64,000 bases of DNA from Rhodopseudomonas julia (GCF_030813515.1 NZ_JAUSUK010000001.1:620001-684000), one strand, 5' to 3'; positions 9,968 through 19,937 are shown, numbered from the stretch's first letter. Numbers and translations: made by a program. Notes: generated by a model from the sequence alone, not told the origin.

Positions 9968-10435
9968 TTGACGGGACCCTTTCAGACCAAAGCAAAACCG
10001 ATCGCCGAACTCATTGGCGGCACGCTCGATCCTTTGATGCGCAAGCGCGGGCTCGCCAAGGCGGATATTCTGCGCTGGTGGCCCGAGATCGTCGGCAGCC
10101 GCTATGCCGGGCTGACGGCGCCGGAACGGATCCGCTGGCCGCGCAACGACGGCGAACGGGCCGCAACCTTGATCGTTCATGCCGATCCGAGCGTGGCGCT
10201 GCCATTATCTTATGAGCTCGAGGGCGTGCGCGACCGGCTCAACGCCTTTCTCGGTTTTCGCGCCGTCGGCCTCGTCAAACTGGTGCAACGCCCCTTTGCG
10301 ATCGAACCGGCGATCGAACACCGGCCGGCGAGCACGCAGTGCAACGAGCAGCTTGAGAGGAAACTCGCGACCGTCGACGGACCGCTTCGCGATTCTTTGC
10401 GCGCACTCGGACGTGCCATCCTGGCACGCTCATAA
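9968..10435 (+). CDS. DUF721 / DciA-like protein
   Basis: This is a 155-residue protein with a DUF721 domain (about residues 10-105: LRWWPEIVGSRYAGLTAPERIRW). DUF721 is the domain of DciA, the replicative helicase loader or partner in many bacteria lacking DnaC. The start is a TTG at 9968 with AAGGA upstream. The C-terminal tail is polar and probably flexible. The DciA role in this organism is inferred from the family. Confidence 0.8.
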   Translation: MTGPFQTKAKPIAELIGGTLDPLMRKRGLAKADILRWWPEIVGSRYAGLTAPERIRWPRNDGERAATLIVHADPSVALPLSYELEGVRDRLNAFLGFRAVGLVKLVQRPFAIEPAIEHRPASTQCNEQLERKLATVDGPLRDSLRALGRAILARS

Positions 10436-10592
10436 CTCGCTCTTTCTCGCGAGCTCGTGAGCCGGTGAGACAGAGGCGGCTCTTTGCGGCCACATTCATC
10501 CGCCCTAAACAGACGACTGAACGCACTTAAATTGTTCATGTCGCCTTCATGTCCCTCGCGGCAGGATGGCGGCTCCCGCAGGAGGTTTCCCT

Positions 10593-11234
10593 TTGCCGTT
10601 GTTCACCCGCCGACAATTCGCCGCCACCGCCCTCATTGCCGGGCTTTTCGCCGCAGCCCCGGCCTTTGCGCAGGACGATGGCCCGTCCGAAGTGCCGATG
10701 GACCAGCTGATGGCATCGGGACCGATCCCCGATCACGCTCTCGGCTCAGAGGACGCACCCGTCACGATCGTCGAATACGCGTCCATGTCCTGTTCGCACT
10801 GCGCGGACTTCCACAACGAGACCTATCCCAAGCTGAAAGAGCAGTATATCGACACCGGCAAGGTTCGCTTCGTCTTCCGCGAATTCCCGATCGATGCCGC
10901 AGCCTTTGCCATCGCCATGACGGCACGCTGCGCACCGGAAGATCGCTATTTCGATATCATCGACCTGTTCTTCGAGCATCAGCTCGACTGGATCCGCGCC
11001 GAGGACCATTACGGAGCCATCCTCGATCTCGCCAAGCAGGCCGGTTTTTCTGAGGAAAGCTTTGAGGCATGCTTGCAAAATCAGGAATTGTTCGATGGAC
11101 TAACCGCGAGACGAGACAAGGCTTCGAAGGAATTCGGCGTTCACGGTACTCCGACTTTCTTCATCAACGGCGAGAAGCTGGTCGGAGCGCGATCATTCGA
11201 TGAGATCAAGGCCAAGATCGAGGCGGCGCTTTAA
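10593..11234 (+). CDS. DsbA-family thiol-disulfide protein with Tat-type signal
   Basis: This is a periplasmic thioredoxin-fold protein of the DsbA/DsbG type with 213 residues from the TTG at 10593. A strong GGAGG lies 7 bases before it. The signal peptide has a twin-arginine motif, FTRRQFAATALIAGLFAAAP, ending AFAQ, so export in folded form is likely. The active site is CSHC (Cys67/Cys70) after VTIVEYASM, and the cis-proline loop is HGTPTFFING. It lies between the DUF721 gene and smc on one strand. Confidence 0.9.
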   Translation: MPLFTRRQFAATALIAGLFAAAPAFAQDDGPSEVPMDQLMASGPIPDHALGSEDAPVTIVEYASMSCSHCADFHNETYPKLKEQYIDTGKVRFVFREFPIDAAAFAIAMTARCAPEDRYFDIIDLFFEHQLDWIRAEDHYGAILDLAKQAGFSEESFEACLQNQELFDGLTARRDKASKEFGVHGTPTFFINGEKLVGARSFDEIKAKIEAAL

Positions 11235-11253
11235 GCCCTCCTACGAGAGGGCT
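11234..11253 (+). terminator. Short stem-loop after the dsbA-like gene
   Basis: AGCCCTC and GAGGGCT flank a 6-base loop directly after the stop codon. No T-run follows, so a full intrinsic terminator is doubtful. It may only dampen read-through into smc. Confidence 0.3.
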
Positions 11254-11303
11254 GCCTTCGATTCCGCCCTCGCCAGGCCTTGCAACGTTGACGGCGGCCG
11301 CGG

Positions 11304-14300
11304 ATGAAAATCACGCGGCTGCGGATCGCCGGCTTCAAATCATTCGTCGACGCCACCGATGTGTCCATCGAACCCGGGCTTTCCGGCGTCGTCGGCCCGA
11401 ACGGTTGCGGCAAGTCAAACCTCGTCGAAGCCCTGCGCTTCGTCATGGGCGAGAGTTCGTTCAAGGCCATGCGCGGCTCGGGCATGGACGACGTGATCTT
11501 CGCCGGTTCCACAAACCGGCCGGCGCGCAACGCCGCCGAGGTGAGCCTGCAGGCAATCGTCGACGGTGCGGCGGCTGCCCATGTCATGAAGCCCGGCCAG
11601 ACACCGGCGACAAGCACCGAACTTGAGATCAGCCGCCGGATCGAGCGCGAGGCGGGCTCTACCTATCGCGTCAACGGCCGCGAGGTGCGCGCCCGCGACG
11701 TGCATATCCTGTTTGCCGATGCAGCCACCGGAGCGCGCTCCTCGGCTCTCGTGCGCCAGGGCCAGATCGGCGAGCTGATTGCCGCCAAACCCAAAGACCG
11801 GCGCTCGATCCTGGAAGATGCCGCGGGCATTTCGGGACTGCATTCGCGCCGCCACGAGGCGGAGCTGAAGCTCAAGGGCGCGGAGCAAAACCTCGAGCGC
11901 CTCGAAGACGTTCTCGGTGAGATCACGAGCCAGCTCGAAACCCTGAAGCGGCAGGCCCGTCAGGCCGCGCGTTACCGCAACCTTTCCTTCGACATTCGCA
12001 AGATGGAGGCGCAGCAGGCGCTGATCCGGCTGAGCGAGACGGATCAGCGCCTTGCCAAGGCGGAAGCCGCCCTCAACCAGGCCGGACTTGCGCTCGCGAA
12101 GGCTGCGGAAGAGCAGTCGAAAGCCGCCAGAGAAGAGGCGGTTTCAAGCTCGTCTTTGCCGAAGCTGCGCGAGAAGGCCGCCGCAGCCTCGGCGGCCGTG
12201 CAACATTTGCGGCTCAAATCCGAAGAACTGAAGCGCGAAGCAGCGCGTCGAGAAGCCCGCCAGCGCGAGCTTGAGAGCCGGCGCAAGGAAACGGCCGAGG
12301 ACGTCGCGCGGGAGGAGGAGCACGGGCGCGAAGCACGCTCCGCACTCGCCACGTTCTCCGCCGAAGCGAAGACGCTCACCCGCGACAAGGAGGGAGCGGC
12401 CAAGCGGCTCGCCGCGGCCGCGGCGACAGCGACGGAGCGGGCCGAGGCGCTCGCCAAGGCCGAGGCGGCTCTTTCGGAAGCGCGAGCCGAGCTTGCAGCC
12501 CAGGCCGCCGAACGCCGCCAGCAGGAAATGCGGGTGCGCGAAGCGGAGACGGCGCGCGAACGCCTTCTCGGCGAGGCCAAGAAATTGAAGGCCGAACAGG
12601 CGGCCCTTGCGGAAAAGGCAGGTTCCGAAGGCTCCGTCGAGGCTGCCAGATCCACTCTCAACGCCGCGGAACAGGCGCTCAAAACGGCCGAAGAGACCGC
12701 ACAAAAGAAAGAGCAGGAGATCCAGCGCGCCCGTGAGGCGGAGGCGAAAGCCCGCGAAAAGAGAGCGGAAGGATTGCGCGCCCTCACCGCCCTGCAGGCC
12801 GAAGAGAAGACGCTCGCCCAGCTCCTGCGGCCTGCGACGGACAGCCATTTCGTCCCGATCGTCGAGGGGCTGAAGGTCGAGCCCGGCTACGAAGCCGCTC
12901 TTGCTGCAGCACTCGGCGAAGATCTCGACGCGTCGGCGGATCCGCAGGCGCCGTTCTCCTGGCAGGAGCGGGGGAAGATCGCGCGGGCGCCCAACCTTCC
13001 GCCGAACGTCCCTCCCCTGGCGCAATTCGTGTCCGGAGAAGCGCGGCTCGTGCCGCGGCTCTCACAGATCGGCGTCGTCGAGGAAGAGGATGGCAACGCG
13101 CTCTTTCAGAAGCTTGCCGTCGGCCAGCGCCTCGTCAGCCGCAGCGGCGCGCTCTGGAGATGGGACGGCCTGACGATCAAGGGCGGCGCCAAGACGGCGG
13201 CGGCCGTTCGCCTTGAACAGAAAAACCGGCTGGAGGCGCTCTCCGGCGAGATCGCGAAGGCCGAAAAGGACGGCGCGAAAGCGACGACGGCCCTTGAGAA
13301 GGCAACCGAAAAGCGTCGGCGAGGCGAAGAGGCCGAACGCCAGGCGCGCCAGGCGCTCAAGGACGCACGCAGCCAGCGGGACCGCCAGGCATCGGCGCTT
13401 TCCGAAGCGGAGCGAGCTCTTGCACGACAGTCGGAGCGCCTCGCTTCGATCGCAACGAGCCTCGCGCGCGTCGAAAGCGATGCCGAGGCGCAGGCGACCC
13501 GGCTTGAGGAAGCTCGCGCGGCACTTGGCCAGGCAGAAGCAAACGGAGAAGCAGAAGCGAAAGCGGAGGAACTTGCAAAAGGCGTCGAAGCCGCCCGCCG
13601 CGAGGCGTCCGATGCGCGCGCGGCCGCGGATTCCTTGCGCCATGCGAGCGCGGCACGGGACGAGCGTCTTTCGGCGCTTGGCCGGGAGATCACTGCCTGG
13701 CAGGGGCGGATCGAACGGGCGGCGCGCCGAATCGAAGAATTGAAGGCCCGAGAGGCCGATCTCGAAGCAGAAATCGAAAAGCTCGCCGAAGAGCCGGAAA
13801 CCTATGCCGTGCGCCAGCGCGAATTCGCCTTCGAGATCGACAAGGCGAACGCCCAGTCGAAGGCCGAAGCCGACCGCCTGGCCGAAGCCGAGACGGCCCA
13901 TCGCAGCTTCGCCGACGCAGCCAGGCGGGCTCTCGATGCCTTATCGCAGACCCGCGAGGCCAAGGCACGTGAGGACGAGCGGGCCTCCGCCATCCGCCAG
14001 AAGCGCGAAGATCTCGTCGCTGAGATCACAGCGCATTTCCGCACCCGCCCCGAGGGGCTGCGCGAAACGGCCGAACTGAAGCCCGGCGCCCCGCTGCCGG
14101 AGCTTGCCGCCGTCGACCAGCGCTTAGAGAGGCTGGTGCGCGAGCGCGAGCGCCTCGGCGGCGTCAATCTCCGGGCGGAGGAAGAAGCCAAGGAGGTCGA
14201 GGAGCGCCTCACCACGCTGACGGCCGAACGCGACGATCTGACGGCCGCCATCAAACGCCTGCGCCAGGCGGTGCATTCCCTCAACCGGGAAGGCCGCGAA

Positions 14301-14780
14301 CGGCTCCTTGGCGCCTTCGACACCGTCAACCGGCACTTTCAGGAGCTTTTCCACACCCTTTTCGGCGGTGGGTCGGCGGAGCTCATGCTGACGGAATCCG
14401 ACGATCCTCTCGACGCCGGGCTCGAGATCATGGCACGGCCTCCCGGCAAGAAACCGCAGATCATGACGCTCCTCTCCGGCGGGGAGCAGGCGCTGACCAC
14501 GATGGCGCTGATCTTCGCCGTCTTTCTCACCAATCCTTCGCCGCTTTGCGTCCTCGATGAGGTCGATGCGCCGCTCGACGATGCCAATACGGAGCGTTTC
14601 TGCGATCTTCTCGGAGATATGCGACAGAAGACGGAAACCCGCTTCCTCGTCGTCACCCACAATCCGATCACCATGGCCCGAATGGACCGGCTCTTCGGCA
14701 TCACCATGGCCGAACGCGGCGTATCGCAACTCGTCTCTGTAGACCTCGAAACGGCGGAACGTTTTCGCGAAGCCGGGTAA
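11304..14780 (+). CDS. smc: Chromosome segregation protein SMC
   Basis: This is an SMC ATPase of 1158 residues that compacts and helps segregate the chromosome. The N-terminal head has Walker A GPNGCGKSN (residues 31-39). Two long Ala/Glu/Arg-rich coiled coils (about 170-500 and 640-990) flank a hinge (about 510-620). The C-terminal head has the signature LLSGGEQALTTMAL and Walker B PLCVLDEVDAPLDD. Length and order are normal. Partner genes scpA/scpB are not in the window. Confidence 0.97.
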   Translation: MKITRLRIAGFKSFVDATDVSIEPGLSGVVGPNGCGKSNLVEALRFVMGESSFKAMRGSGMDDVIFAGSTNRPARNAAEVSLQAIVDGAAAAHVMKPGQTPATSTELEISRRIEREAGSTYRVNGREVRARDVHILFADAATGARSSALVRQGQIGELIAAKPKDRRSILEDAAGISGLHSRRHEAELKLKGAEQNLERLEDVLGEITSQLETLKRQARQAARYRNLSFDIRKMEAQQALIRLSETDQRLAKAEAALNQAGLALAKAAEEQSKAAREEAVSSSSLPKLREKAAAASAAVQHLRLKSEELKREAARREARQRELESRRKETAEDVAREEEHGREARSALATFSAEAKTLTRDKEGAAKRLAAAAATATERAEALAKAEAALSEARAELAAQAAERRQQEMRVREAETARERLLGEAKKLKAEQAALAEKAGSEGSVEAARSTLNAAEQALKTAEETAQKKEQEIQRAREAEAKAREKRAEGLRALTALQAEEKTLAQLLRPATDSHFVPIVEGLKVEPGYEAALAAALGEDLDASADPQAPFSWQERGKIARAPNLPPNVPPLAQFVSGEARLVPRLSQIGVVEEEDGNALFQKLAVGQRLVSRSGALWRWDGLTIKGGAKTAAAVRLEQKNRLEALSGEIAKAEKDGAKATTALEKATEKRRRGEEAERQARQALKDARSQRDRQASALSEAERALARQSERLASIATSLARVESDAEAQATRLEEARAALGQAEANGEAEAKAEELAKGVEAARREASDARAAADSLRHASAARDERLSALGREITAWQGRIERAARRIEELKAREADLEAEIEKLAEEPETYAVRQREFAFEIDKANAQSKAEADRLAEAETAHRSFADAARRALDALSQTREAKAREDERASAIRQKREDLVAEITAHFRTRPEGLRETAELKPGAPLPELAAVDQRLERLVRERERLGGVNLRAEEEAKEVEERLTTLTAERDDLTAAIKRLRQAVHSLNREGRERLLGAFDTVNRHFQELFHTLFGGGSAELMLTESDDPLDAGLEIMARPPGKKPQIMTLLSGGEQALTTMALIFAVFLTNPSPLCVLDEVDAPLDDANTERFCDLLGDMRQKTETRFLVVTHNPITMARMDRLFGITMAERGVSQLVSVDLETAERFREAG

Positions 14781-14865
14781 AGGGCGGAGGGAGGCCGGGC
14801 CAAGAAAACCTGTCCCGATCTATTTCCCTTTTCTTTTCAACGATATATCCCTGATTTTGATGTTC

Positions 14866-14894
14866 TTGACTTGGCCTGACGGCAAAATTATGGT
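14866..14894 (+). promoter_or_regulatory. Probable promoter of the ATP synthase Fo operon
   Basis: TTGACT (14866-14871) and TATGGT (14889-14894) are 17 bases apart, in a locally A+T-rich gap between smc and atpI. The site is about 80 bases before the atpI ATG. It is the best sigma-70-like match in this gap. Confidence 0.55.
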
Positions 14895-14974
14895 GCGCCC
14901 GGTTTCGCAGGGGCCCGGACCCGCCCCGTCTTCACGATGGCGCCGCATCGAGGCTTCCAGGAAGGAGCCGGTGA

Positions 14975-15379
14975 ATGGCTGACAAACGCTCCGGCGAGGA
15001 GCGCCGGGAGAAGGCGGACGGCGGACAGGGTCCTATTGCCGATACCGACCTGGAACGTCGCTTTGCCGACCTTTCGCGCACCCTGGACAAGGGGAAACGT
15101 GTCAGGCAGGCCGTTGACGAGCCCGAGCGCACCGATTCGTCCGGATATGCGCTTGCTTTACGTATCGCCAGCGAGTTTATCGCAGGTGTTCTGGTCGGAG
15201 CGGCCCTGGGATGGGGATTGGACGAGGTCGCAGGGACCTCCCCCTGGGGGCTTATCGGCTTTTTGATGTTGGGATTTGCCGCCGGCGTGCTCAATGTGAT
15301 GCGCGCCGCGGGTAAAATAGCCGGGCCTTACGACAGGCTCGACAAAGACAAGGACGGCGGGCCTGCCCGTCACGATTGA
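14975..15379 (+). CDS. atpI: ATP synthase accessory protein I
   Basis: This is a 134-residue small membrane protein (AtpI) that aids assembly of the c-ring. The first 65 residues are charged and cytosolic. Two hydrophobic helices follow (FIAGVLVGAALGWGL and WGLIGFLMLGFAAGVL), with a charged tail. An AAGGAG ribosome-binding site precedes the ATG. It is the first gene of the Fo cluster. Confidence 0.88.
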   Translation: MADKRSGEERREKADGGQGPIADTDLERRFADLSRTLDKGKRVRQAVDEPERTDSSGYALALRIASEFIAGVLVGAALGWGLDEVAGTSPWGLIGFLMLGFAAGVLNVMRAAGKIAGPYDRLDKDKDGGPARHD

Positions 15380-15419
15380 GGCGAGGCCGATTACGGCCCG
15401 GGGAAGCAAGGGGTAGGCT

Positions 15420-16199
15420 GTGGCGAGCGAAGCGGCGACGCATTCCGACACCGTGGATCCGATCCACCAGTTTCACATCAACAATCTGGTCGATTTCGGC
15501 CAGATCGGCCACAGCACGTTCGCTTTCACCAATTCGGCGCTGTTCATGGCCATTACGGTGATGCTGATCGTCGGCTTTATGATGCTGTCGACGCGCGGCC
15601 GTGGCCTCGTGCCGGGCCGCATGCAGAACGTCACCGAGATGTTCTACGAGTTCACGGCCAACATGCTGCGCGAAGCGGCTGGATCGGAAGGCATGCGTTT
15701 CTTCCCGTTCGTCTTCACGCTGTTTTCGTTCATCCTGGTGGCGAACCTGATCGGCATGGTGCCGTATTTCTTCACCGTGACGGCGCATATCGTGATCACG
15801 GGCGCGCTTGCCCTTCTCGTCATGGCGATCGTGATCGGCTACGGCTTTTCCAAGCACGGCTTCGGCTTTTTGAAGCTGTTCGTGCCCGACGAGGTGCCTG
15901 GGCTCATCCTGCCGATGATCGTGGCCATCGAGATCCTCTCGTTCATCTCGCGGCCCGTCAGCCTCTCCATTCGTCTTTTCGCCAACATGTTGGCCGGTCA
16001 TATCACCCTCAAGGTGTTTGCCGGCTTCATCATCTCGCTGTCGACGTTCGGCGTGATCGGCTGGGTCGGTGCGATCCTGCCTTTCCTGATGGTGGTGGCA
16101 CTCACGGCTCTTGAAATTCTTGTGGCTGTCCTGCAGGCCTATGTCTTCGCAATTCTGACCTGCATGTACCTCAACGACGCGCTGCATCCTTCGCACTGA
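15420..16199 (+). CDS. atpB: ATP synthase Fo subunit a
   Basis: This is the proton-channel subunit a, 259 residues, starting at a GTG (15420). The essential Arg is in [13 protein letters not shown], and the last helices carry [17 protein letters not shown], as expected. The N-terminus [14 protein letters not shown] is typical of alphaproteobacteria. It lies 40 bases after atpI. Confidence 0.96.
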   Translation: MASEAATHSDTVDPIHQFHINNLVDFGQIGHSTFAFTNSALFMAITVMLIVGFMMLSTRGRGLVPGRMQNVTEMFYEFTANMLREAAGSEGMRFFPFVFTLFSFILVANLIGMVPYFFTVTAHIVITGALALLVMAIVIGYGFSKHGFGFLKLFVPDEVPGLILPMIVAIEILSFISRPVSLSIRLFANMLAGHITLKVFAGFIISLSTFGVIGWVGAILPFLMVVALTALEILVAVLQAYVFAILTCMYLNDALHPSH

Positions 16200-16241
16200 C
16201 GGCGCGGTTTTTTCTCCATCCTCTTCCAACACGCAAGGAGC

Positions 16242-16475
16242 ATGAACATGGAAGCAGATGCTGCAAAGCTGATTGGCGCGGGCATTGCCTGCATCGGCAT
16301 GGGCGGGGCCGGCGTTGGCCTGGGTTCGCTCTTCGGCCACTTCCTCGAAGGCGCATTGCGCAATCCCGCGGCTGCGGACGGCCAGTTCGGCCGCCTCATC
16401 TTCGGCTTCGCGGTCACGGAAGCGCTGGGCATCTTTTCGCTCCTGATCGCCCTTCTCCTCATCTTCGCCGTCTAA
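16242..16475 (+). CDS. atpE: ATP synthase Fo subunit c
   Basis: This is the c-ring proteolipid, 77 residues, two transmembrane helices joined by the polar loop RNPAA. The proton-carrying carboxylate is Glu60 in [12 protein letters not shown]. The Gly-rich first helix ([14 protein letters not shown]) packs the ring. An AAGGAG precedes the ATG. Confidence 0.97.
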   Translation: MNMEADAAKLIGAGIACIGMGGAGVGLGSLFGHFLEGALRNPAAADGQFGRLIFGFAVTEALGIFSLLIALLLIFAV

Positions 16476-16545
16476 GCCAGACAGCGAAGACGGCGCGCCG
16501 GGGGCACTCGCCACCGGCGGCCGAACGGCTTGAGGAGAAGAGCAC

Positions 16546-17118
16546 GTGGTAACAACGGCACTCGCTCAGACGGCCGCGGAAACGGCGGCGGAACACACCG
16601 AAATCGCGGACGCGGCGCATGGCGCGTTTCCGCCTTTCGATCCGTCCACGTATCTCTCGCAGCTCGTCTGGCTCGCGGTCTTCTTTGGCCTGCTCTATTA
16701 CCTGCTCAGCAAGATGGTGTTGCCACGCATCGCCACCATCCTTGAGGAGAGGCACGACCGCATCGCCGACGATCTCGCAGAGGCAGAAAAGCTGAAGCGG
16801 GAAAGCGACGAGGCGATCGCGGCCTACGAGCAGGCGCTTGCAGAAGCCCGGCAGCGCGCTCACGGCATTGCCCAGGACGCCCGAGACAAGGCGAAAGCGG
16901 AGGTCGAGGACGAGCGGAGCAAGGCCGAGGCGGAGCTTGAAGAGAAGCTGCAGGCGGCCGAAGCACGTATCGGCGAGGTGCGCGACAAGGCTCTCGCCGA
17001 AGTCGACGCGATCGCCAAGGAGACGACCGAGGCGCTCGTTGAGACCCTGTCCGGAGAAGCTCCGGCAGATGCGGAGGTCGGGTCAGCCGTCTCCGCAGCC
17101 ATGAACGAGCGGAGATAA
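16546..17118 (+). CDS. atpF': ATP synthase Fo subunit b'
   Basis: This is one of the two different b-type stalk subunits found in alphaproteobacteria and photosynthetic bacteria. It has 190 residues from a GTG start. A single transmembrane helix (about 38-60, LVWLAVFFGLLYYLL) follows a 37-residue N-terminus, then a long charged coiled coil. The N-terminal extension marks it as b' rather than b. It is often annotated atpG. Two bases separate it from atpF. Confidence 0.92.
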   Translation: MVTTALAQTAAETAAEHTEIADAAHGAFPPFDPSTYLSQLVWLAVFFGLLYYLLSKMVLPRIATILEERHDRIADDLAEAEKLKRESDEAIAAYEQALAEARQRAHGIAQDARDKAKAEVEDERSKAEAELEEKLQAAEARIGEVRDKALAEVDAIAKETTEALVETLSGEAPADAEVGSAVSAAMNERR

Positions 17119-17120
17119 CG

Positions 17121-17606
17121 ATGGACGCAACCAGCCTAGCTTCGCTGTGGGTCTTCATCGGCCTTCTCACCTTCCTCGGCATCATGATCTATCTCGGCGT
17201 GCCGAAGATGATGACGGCCGCGCTCGACAAGCGCTCGGAGAAGATCCAGCACGAGCTCGACGAGGCTCGGCGCCTGCGGGAAGAGGCGCAGGCGCTTCTG
17301 GCCGAGTATCAGCGCCGCCGCCAGGAGGCCGAGGAAGAGGCGGCCGGGATCGTGGCGCTTGCGGAAAACGAAGCGGCCGCCCACGCCGCCGAAGCCAAGC
17401 AACGCCTCGAGGAATATATCGAGCGGCGCACGCGCGGTGTGGAACAGCGCATCGCTCAGGCCGAGGCCCAGGCGGTGAGCGACGTGAAGGCACGGGCGGT
17501 CGACGTGGCCGTCGCAGCCTCCGCCAAGATCCTCGCCAAACAGAACGAGGGTGCGGTTGGTCAGCGGCTGATCAACACCTCCATCGAGGGTTTGAAGCGG
17601 CACTGA
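17121..17606 (+). CDS. atpF: ATP synthase Fo subunit b
   Basis: This is the second stalk subunit, 161 residues. The membrane helix is at the very N-terminus (about 7-28, LWVFIGLLTFLGIMIYLG), followed by an Ala/Glu/Arg-rich coiled coil. It ends the Fo operon and is followed by a clear terminator. F1 genes are elsewhere. Confidence 0.95.
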   Translation: MDATSLASLWVFIGLLTFLGIMIYLGVPKMMTAALDKRSEKIQHELDEARRLREEAQALLAEYQRRRQEAEEEAAGIVALAENEAAAHAAEAKQRLEEYIERRTRGVEQRIAQAEAQAVSDVKARAVDVAVAASAKILAKQNEGAVGQRLINTSIEGLKRH

Positions 17607-17632
17607 GTGACTTCAACATAGAGACGATAAAA

Positions 17633-17655
17633 GGCGGGCTTCGGCCCGCCTTTTT
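17633..17655 (+). terminator. Rho-independent terminator of the atp operon
   Basis: GGCGGGC, loop TTCG and GCCCGCC form a perfect 7-bp stem with a stable tetraloop, followed by TTTTTCTTTTT. It lies 27 bases after the atpF stop. The opposite strand reads TTTTA after the stem, so it may also stop rnhB transcripts coming the other way. Confidence 0.93.
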
Positions 17656-17778
17656 CTTTTTCCACAGCCGTTCGTTCAGACGCCGCCTCGTTCGGCACCC
17701 GGCGAGGCTCACGATTTGTCGAAATGGTTGCGGTGAACGCCTGCTTTCCCGCCCCTCTTTCGAGGCAACGCTCAAGGC

Positions 17779-18471
17779 CTATTTGTCGGCGAGGAGCGCC
17801 GCGATAGGCGCAAAACTCGAGCGATGGAGGCGGCAAGGGCCAAGCCGCGTCAGGGCCGCCCTGTGGGCCGGCGTCGCATAACCCTTGTGAGATCCGAGTT
17901 CGTAGCCCGCGAAAACCCCGTCGCAATGCGCCATCATCCGGTCGCGGGACACCTTGGCGACGATCGAGGCCGCTGCGATCGAGAGCGAGGAGGCGTCCCC
18001 GCCAATCAGCGCTTCGCACGGCAGAGCAATGTTCGGCACCTTATCGCGTCCATCGACGAGGACGGCATCGGCCGCCTCGGGCAGGCTTCTGAGCGCCCGC
18101 GCCATGGCAAGAAGCGCCGCATTGCGGATGTTGATCCGGTCGACGGTCGCCGTCGAGCAATAGGCAACGGCGACATCGGCACAGGCCAGGATCTCTTCAT
18201 AGAGCTCCTGGCGGCGAAGCGCCGTGAGCGCCTTGGAATCGTCGATGCCGGCCGGGATATTTTTGGGATCAAGAACGACCGCCGCCGCCACGACCGGACC
18301 GGCGAGCGGGCCACGGCCTACCTCATCGATGCCAGCGATGCGGCGATAGCCGGCAAGCATCAGCCGCGTCTCAGCCTGCAGATGCGGGCCCGCAACCTTC
18401 GCCATGGGCGCAGCCTTCGCGCCGCCCGGCTTCTGAGCTTTCGGTTTGCGAATCGTCTTTGTCGCAGACAT
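17779..18471 (-). CDS. rnhB: Ribonuclease HII
   Basis: This enzyme removes ribonucleotides and RNA primers from RNA-DNA hybrids. It has 230 residues from the ATG at 18471. The catalytic GIDEVGRGPLAGPV, DSKALT and VLVDGRD motifs are present, and the C-terminus has SHKGYATPAHRAAL. A basic Lys-rich N-terminal tail precedes the domain. A frame opens further upstream to 18540 but adds unrelated residues. It converges on the atp operon, as is common in Rhizobiales. Confidence 0.95.
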   Translation of the reverse strand: MSATKTIRKPKAQKPGGAKAAPMAKVAGPHLQAETRLMLAGYRRIAGIDEVGRGPLAGPVVAAAVVLDPKNIPAGIDDSKALTALRRQELYEEILACADVAVAYCSTATVDRINIRNAALLAMARALRSLPEAADAVLVDGRDKVPNIALPCEALIGGDASSLSIAAASIVAKVSRDRMMAHCDGVFAGYELGSHKGYATPAHRAALTRLGPCRLHRSSFAPIAALLADK

Positions 18472-18568
18472 AAACCGCCGATAGGCCGCGATCCTTCGTG
18501 ATGCAAGCCGGGCCCTCGCCTGCAAAGACACGCTTTCCACCTTCAGACAAAAGCTTCTCTTGTGCCCC

Positions 18569-19843
18569 CTAAAGGAGCGCCAACTGGCCGCCGACCGGCA
18601 CCGGCGGAGAAAACAGATCCGTGCGCATGTCGTAGCGCCTCTCGTTCAACCGCAGGCGCTTTGCCGCCAGTTCGAAACGGCGACCGATCTGCCAGGCGTA
18701 AGGCCCCCTGCCCCTCTGGCGCTCATGCCAGGCCGAATCATAATCCTTGCCGCCCCGCATGGAGCGCATCAGCGACAGAACATGTTCGGCTCGGTCCGGG
18801 AAATTCTCCTTGAGCCATTCTTTGAAGATCGGCGCCACTTCGAGCGGCAGCCGCAACAGCACATAGCCGGCAGACGTGGCCCCCGCCGCCGCGCCCGCTT
18901 CGAGAAGGCGCTCGATCTCATTGTCGTTGATGGCCGGCACGATCGGCGCCGTCATGATGGACACCGGAATGCCGGCTTCGCTCAGGCCGGAAATCGCTTC
19001 AAGCCGCTTCGCCGGCGTCGAGGCGCGCGGCTCCATCATGCGCGACAGCTTATGGTCAAGGCTCGTCACGGAGAGACCGACTTTGACGAGCCCCTTCTCC
19101 GCCATCGGCGCGAGGATATCGAGATCGCGCAGGACGAGCGCCGATTTGGTGACGATGCCAACCGGATGATTGGCGGCCGCCAGGACTTCCAGCACATCGC
19201 GCATAATGCGGTACTGGCGCTCGACCGGCTGGTAAGGGTCGGTGTTGGTGCCGATCGCGATCGGGCGCACCTCATAGCCCGGCGCGGCAAGTTCTTTTTC
19301 CAGAAGCTTCGCCGCATCCGGTTTGGCGAAAAGCCGCGTTTCGAAGTCGAGCCCCGGTGACAGGCCCATATAAGCGTGCGTCGGGCGGGCGAAACAATAC
19401 GCGCAGCCGTGCTCGCAACCTCGATAGGGGTTGATGGATCGATCGAAGGAAATATCCGGGGACGCGTTGCGGGTGATGATCTTTCGGGGCCGCTCGATCG
19501 TCACTTCGGTGCGCAAACGCGGCAGTTCGTCGAGACTGTCCCAGCCATCCTCGACGAACTGCCTTGTCTGCTTCTCGTAACGACCCGTCTCGTTGGAGAC
19601 AGCGCCGCGACCACGCCGCGCGGCCGGGCGAAGCGAATTGGTGCCCTGTTCGGGCATCCCGTCTTGGGGTCCGGTTTCTTGGAATCTTGAATCTGCCTGG
19701 CCGAGCGCCACCCAGGCCGCATCTCGCTCTGCGCGAAATCGTGATGGCGCGGAGGATGCGGCATTCCGCTTTGCGGCTGCTGCGGTACCGCCCCTTGGGG
19801 TGTGGGGTGTCGGCGGGGCGAAGGTGGTGCTCGGCTCAGGCAT
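18569..19843 (-). CDS. PA0069-family radical SAM protein
   Basis: This is a radical SAM protein related to the spore-photolyase-like PA0069 group; its reaction is unknown. The cluster motif is RGCEHGCAYCFARPTH, with three cysteines spaced C-x3-C-x2-C. SFDRSINPYRGC upstream and GTNTDPYQPVER downstream are family signatures. I take the ATG at 19843 (424 residues). Another ATG lies at 19873, and neither has a good ribosome-binding site. The first 90 residues are low-complexity. Confidence 0.86.
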   Translation of the reverse strand: MPEPSTTFAPPTPHTPRGGTAAAAKRNAASSAPSRFRAERDAAWVALGQADSRFQETGPQDGMPEQGTNSLRPAARRGRGAVSNETGRYEKQTRQFVEDGWDSLDELPRLRTEVTIERPRKIITRNASPDISFDRSINPYRGCEHGCAYCFARPTHAYMGLSPGLDFETRLFAKPDAAKLLEKELAAPGYEVRPIAIGTNTDPYQPVERQYRIMRDVLEVLAAANHPVGIVTKSALVLRDLDILAPMAEKGLVKVGLSVTSLDHKLSRMMEPRASTPAKRLEAISGLSEAGIPVSIMTAPIVPAINDNEIERLLEAGAAAGATSAGYVLLRLPLEVAPIFKEWLKENFPDRAEHVLSLMRSMRGGKDYDSAWHERQRGRGPYAWQIGRRFELAAKRLRLNERRYDMRTDLFSPPVPVGGQLALL

Positions 19844-19937
19844 GAGCGGAATATATCGCGAACAACGGAACATTACAAGAACAATGGTGACTTTATTCCT
19901 AGGCGAAGCGAGGAAGCCGGGGATGGGATGGCGTTCC

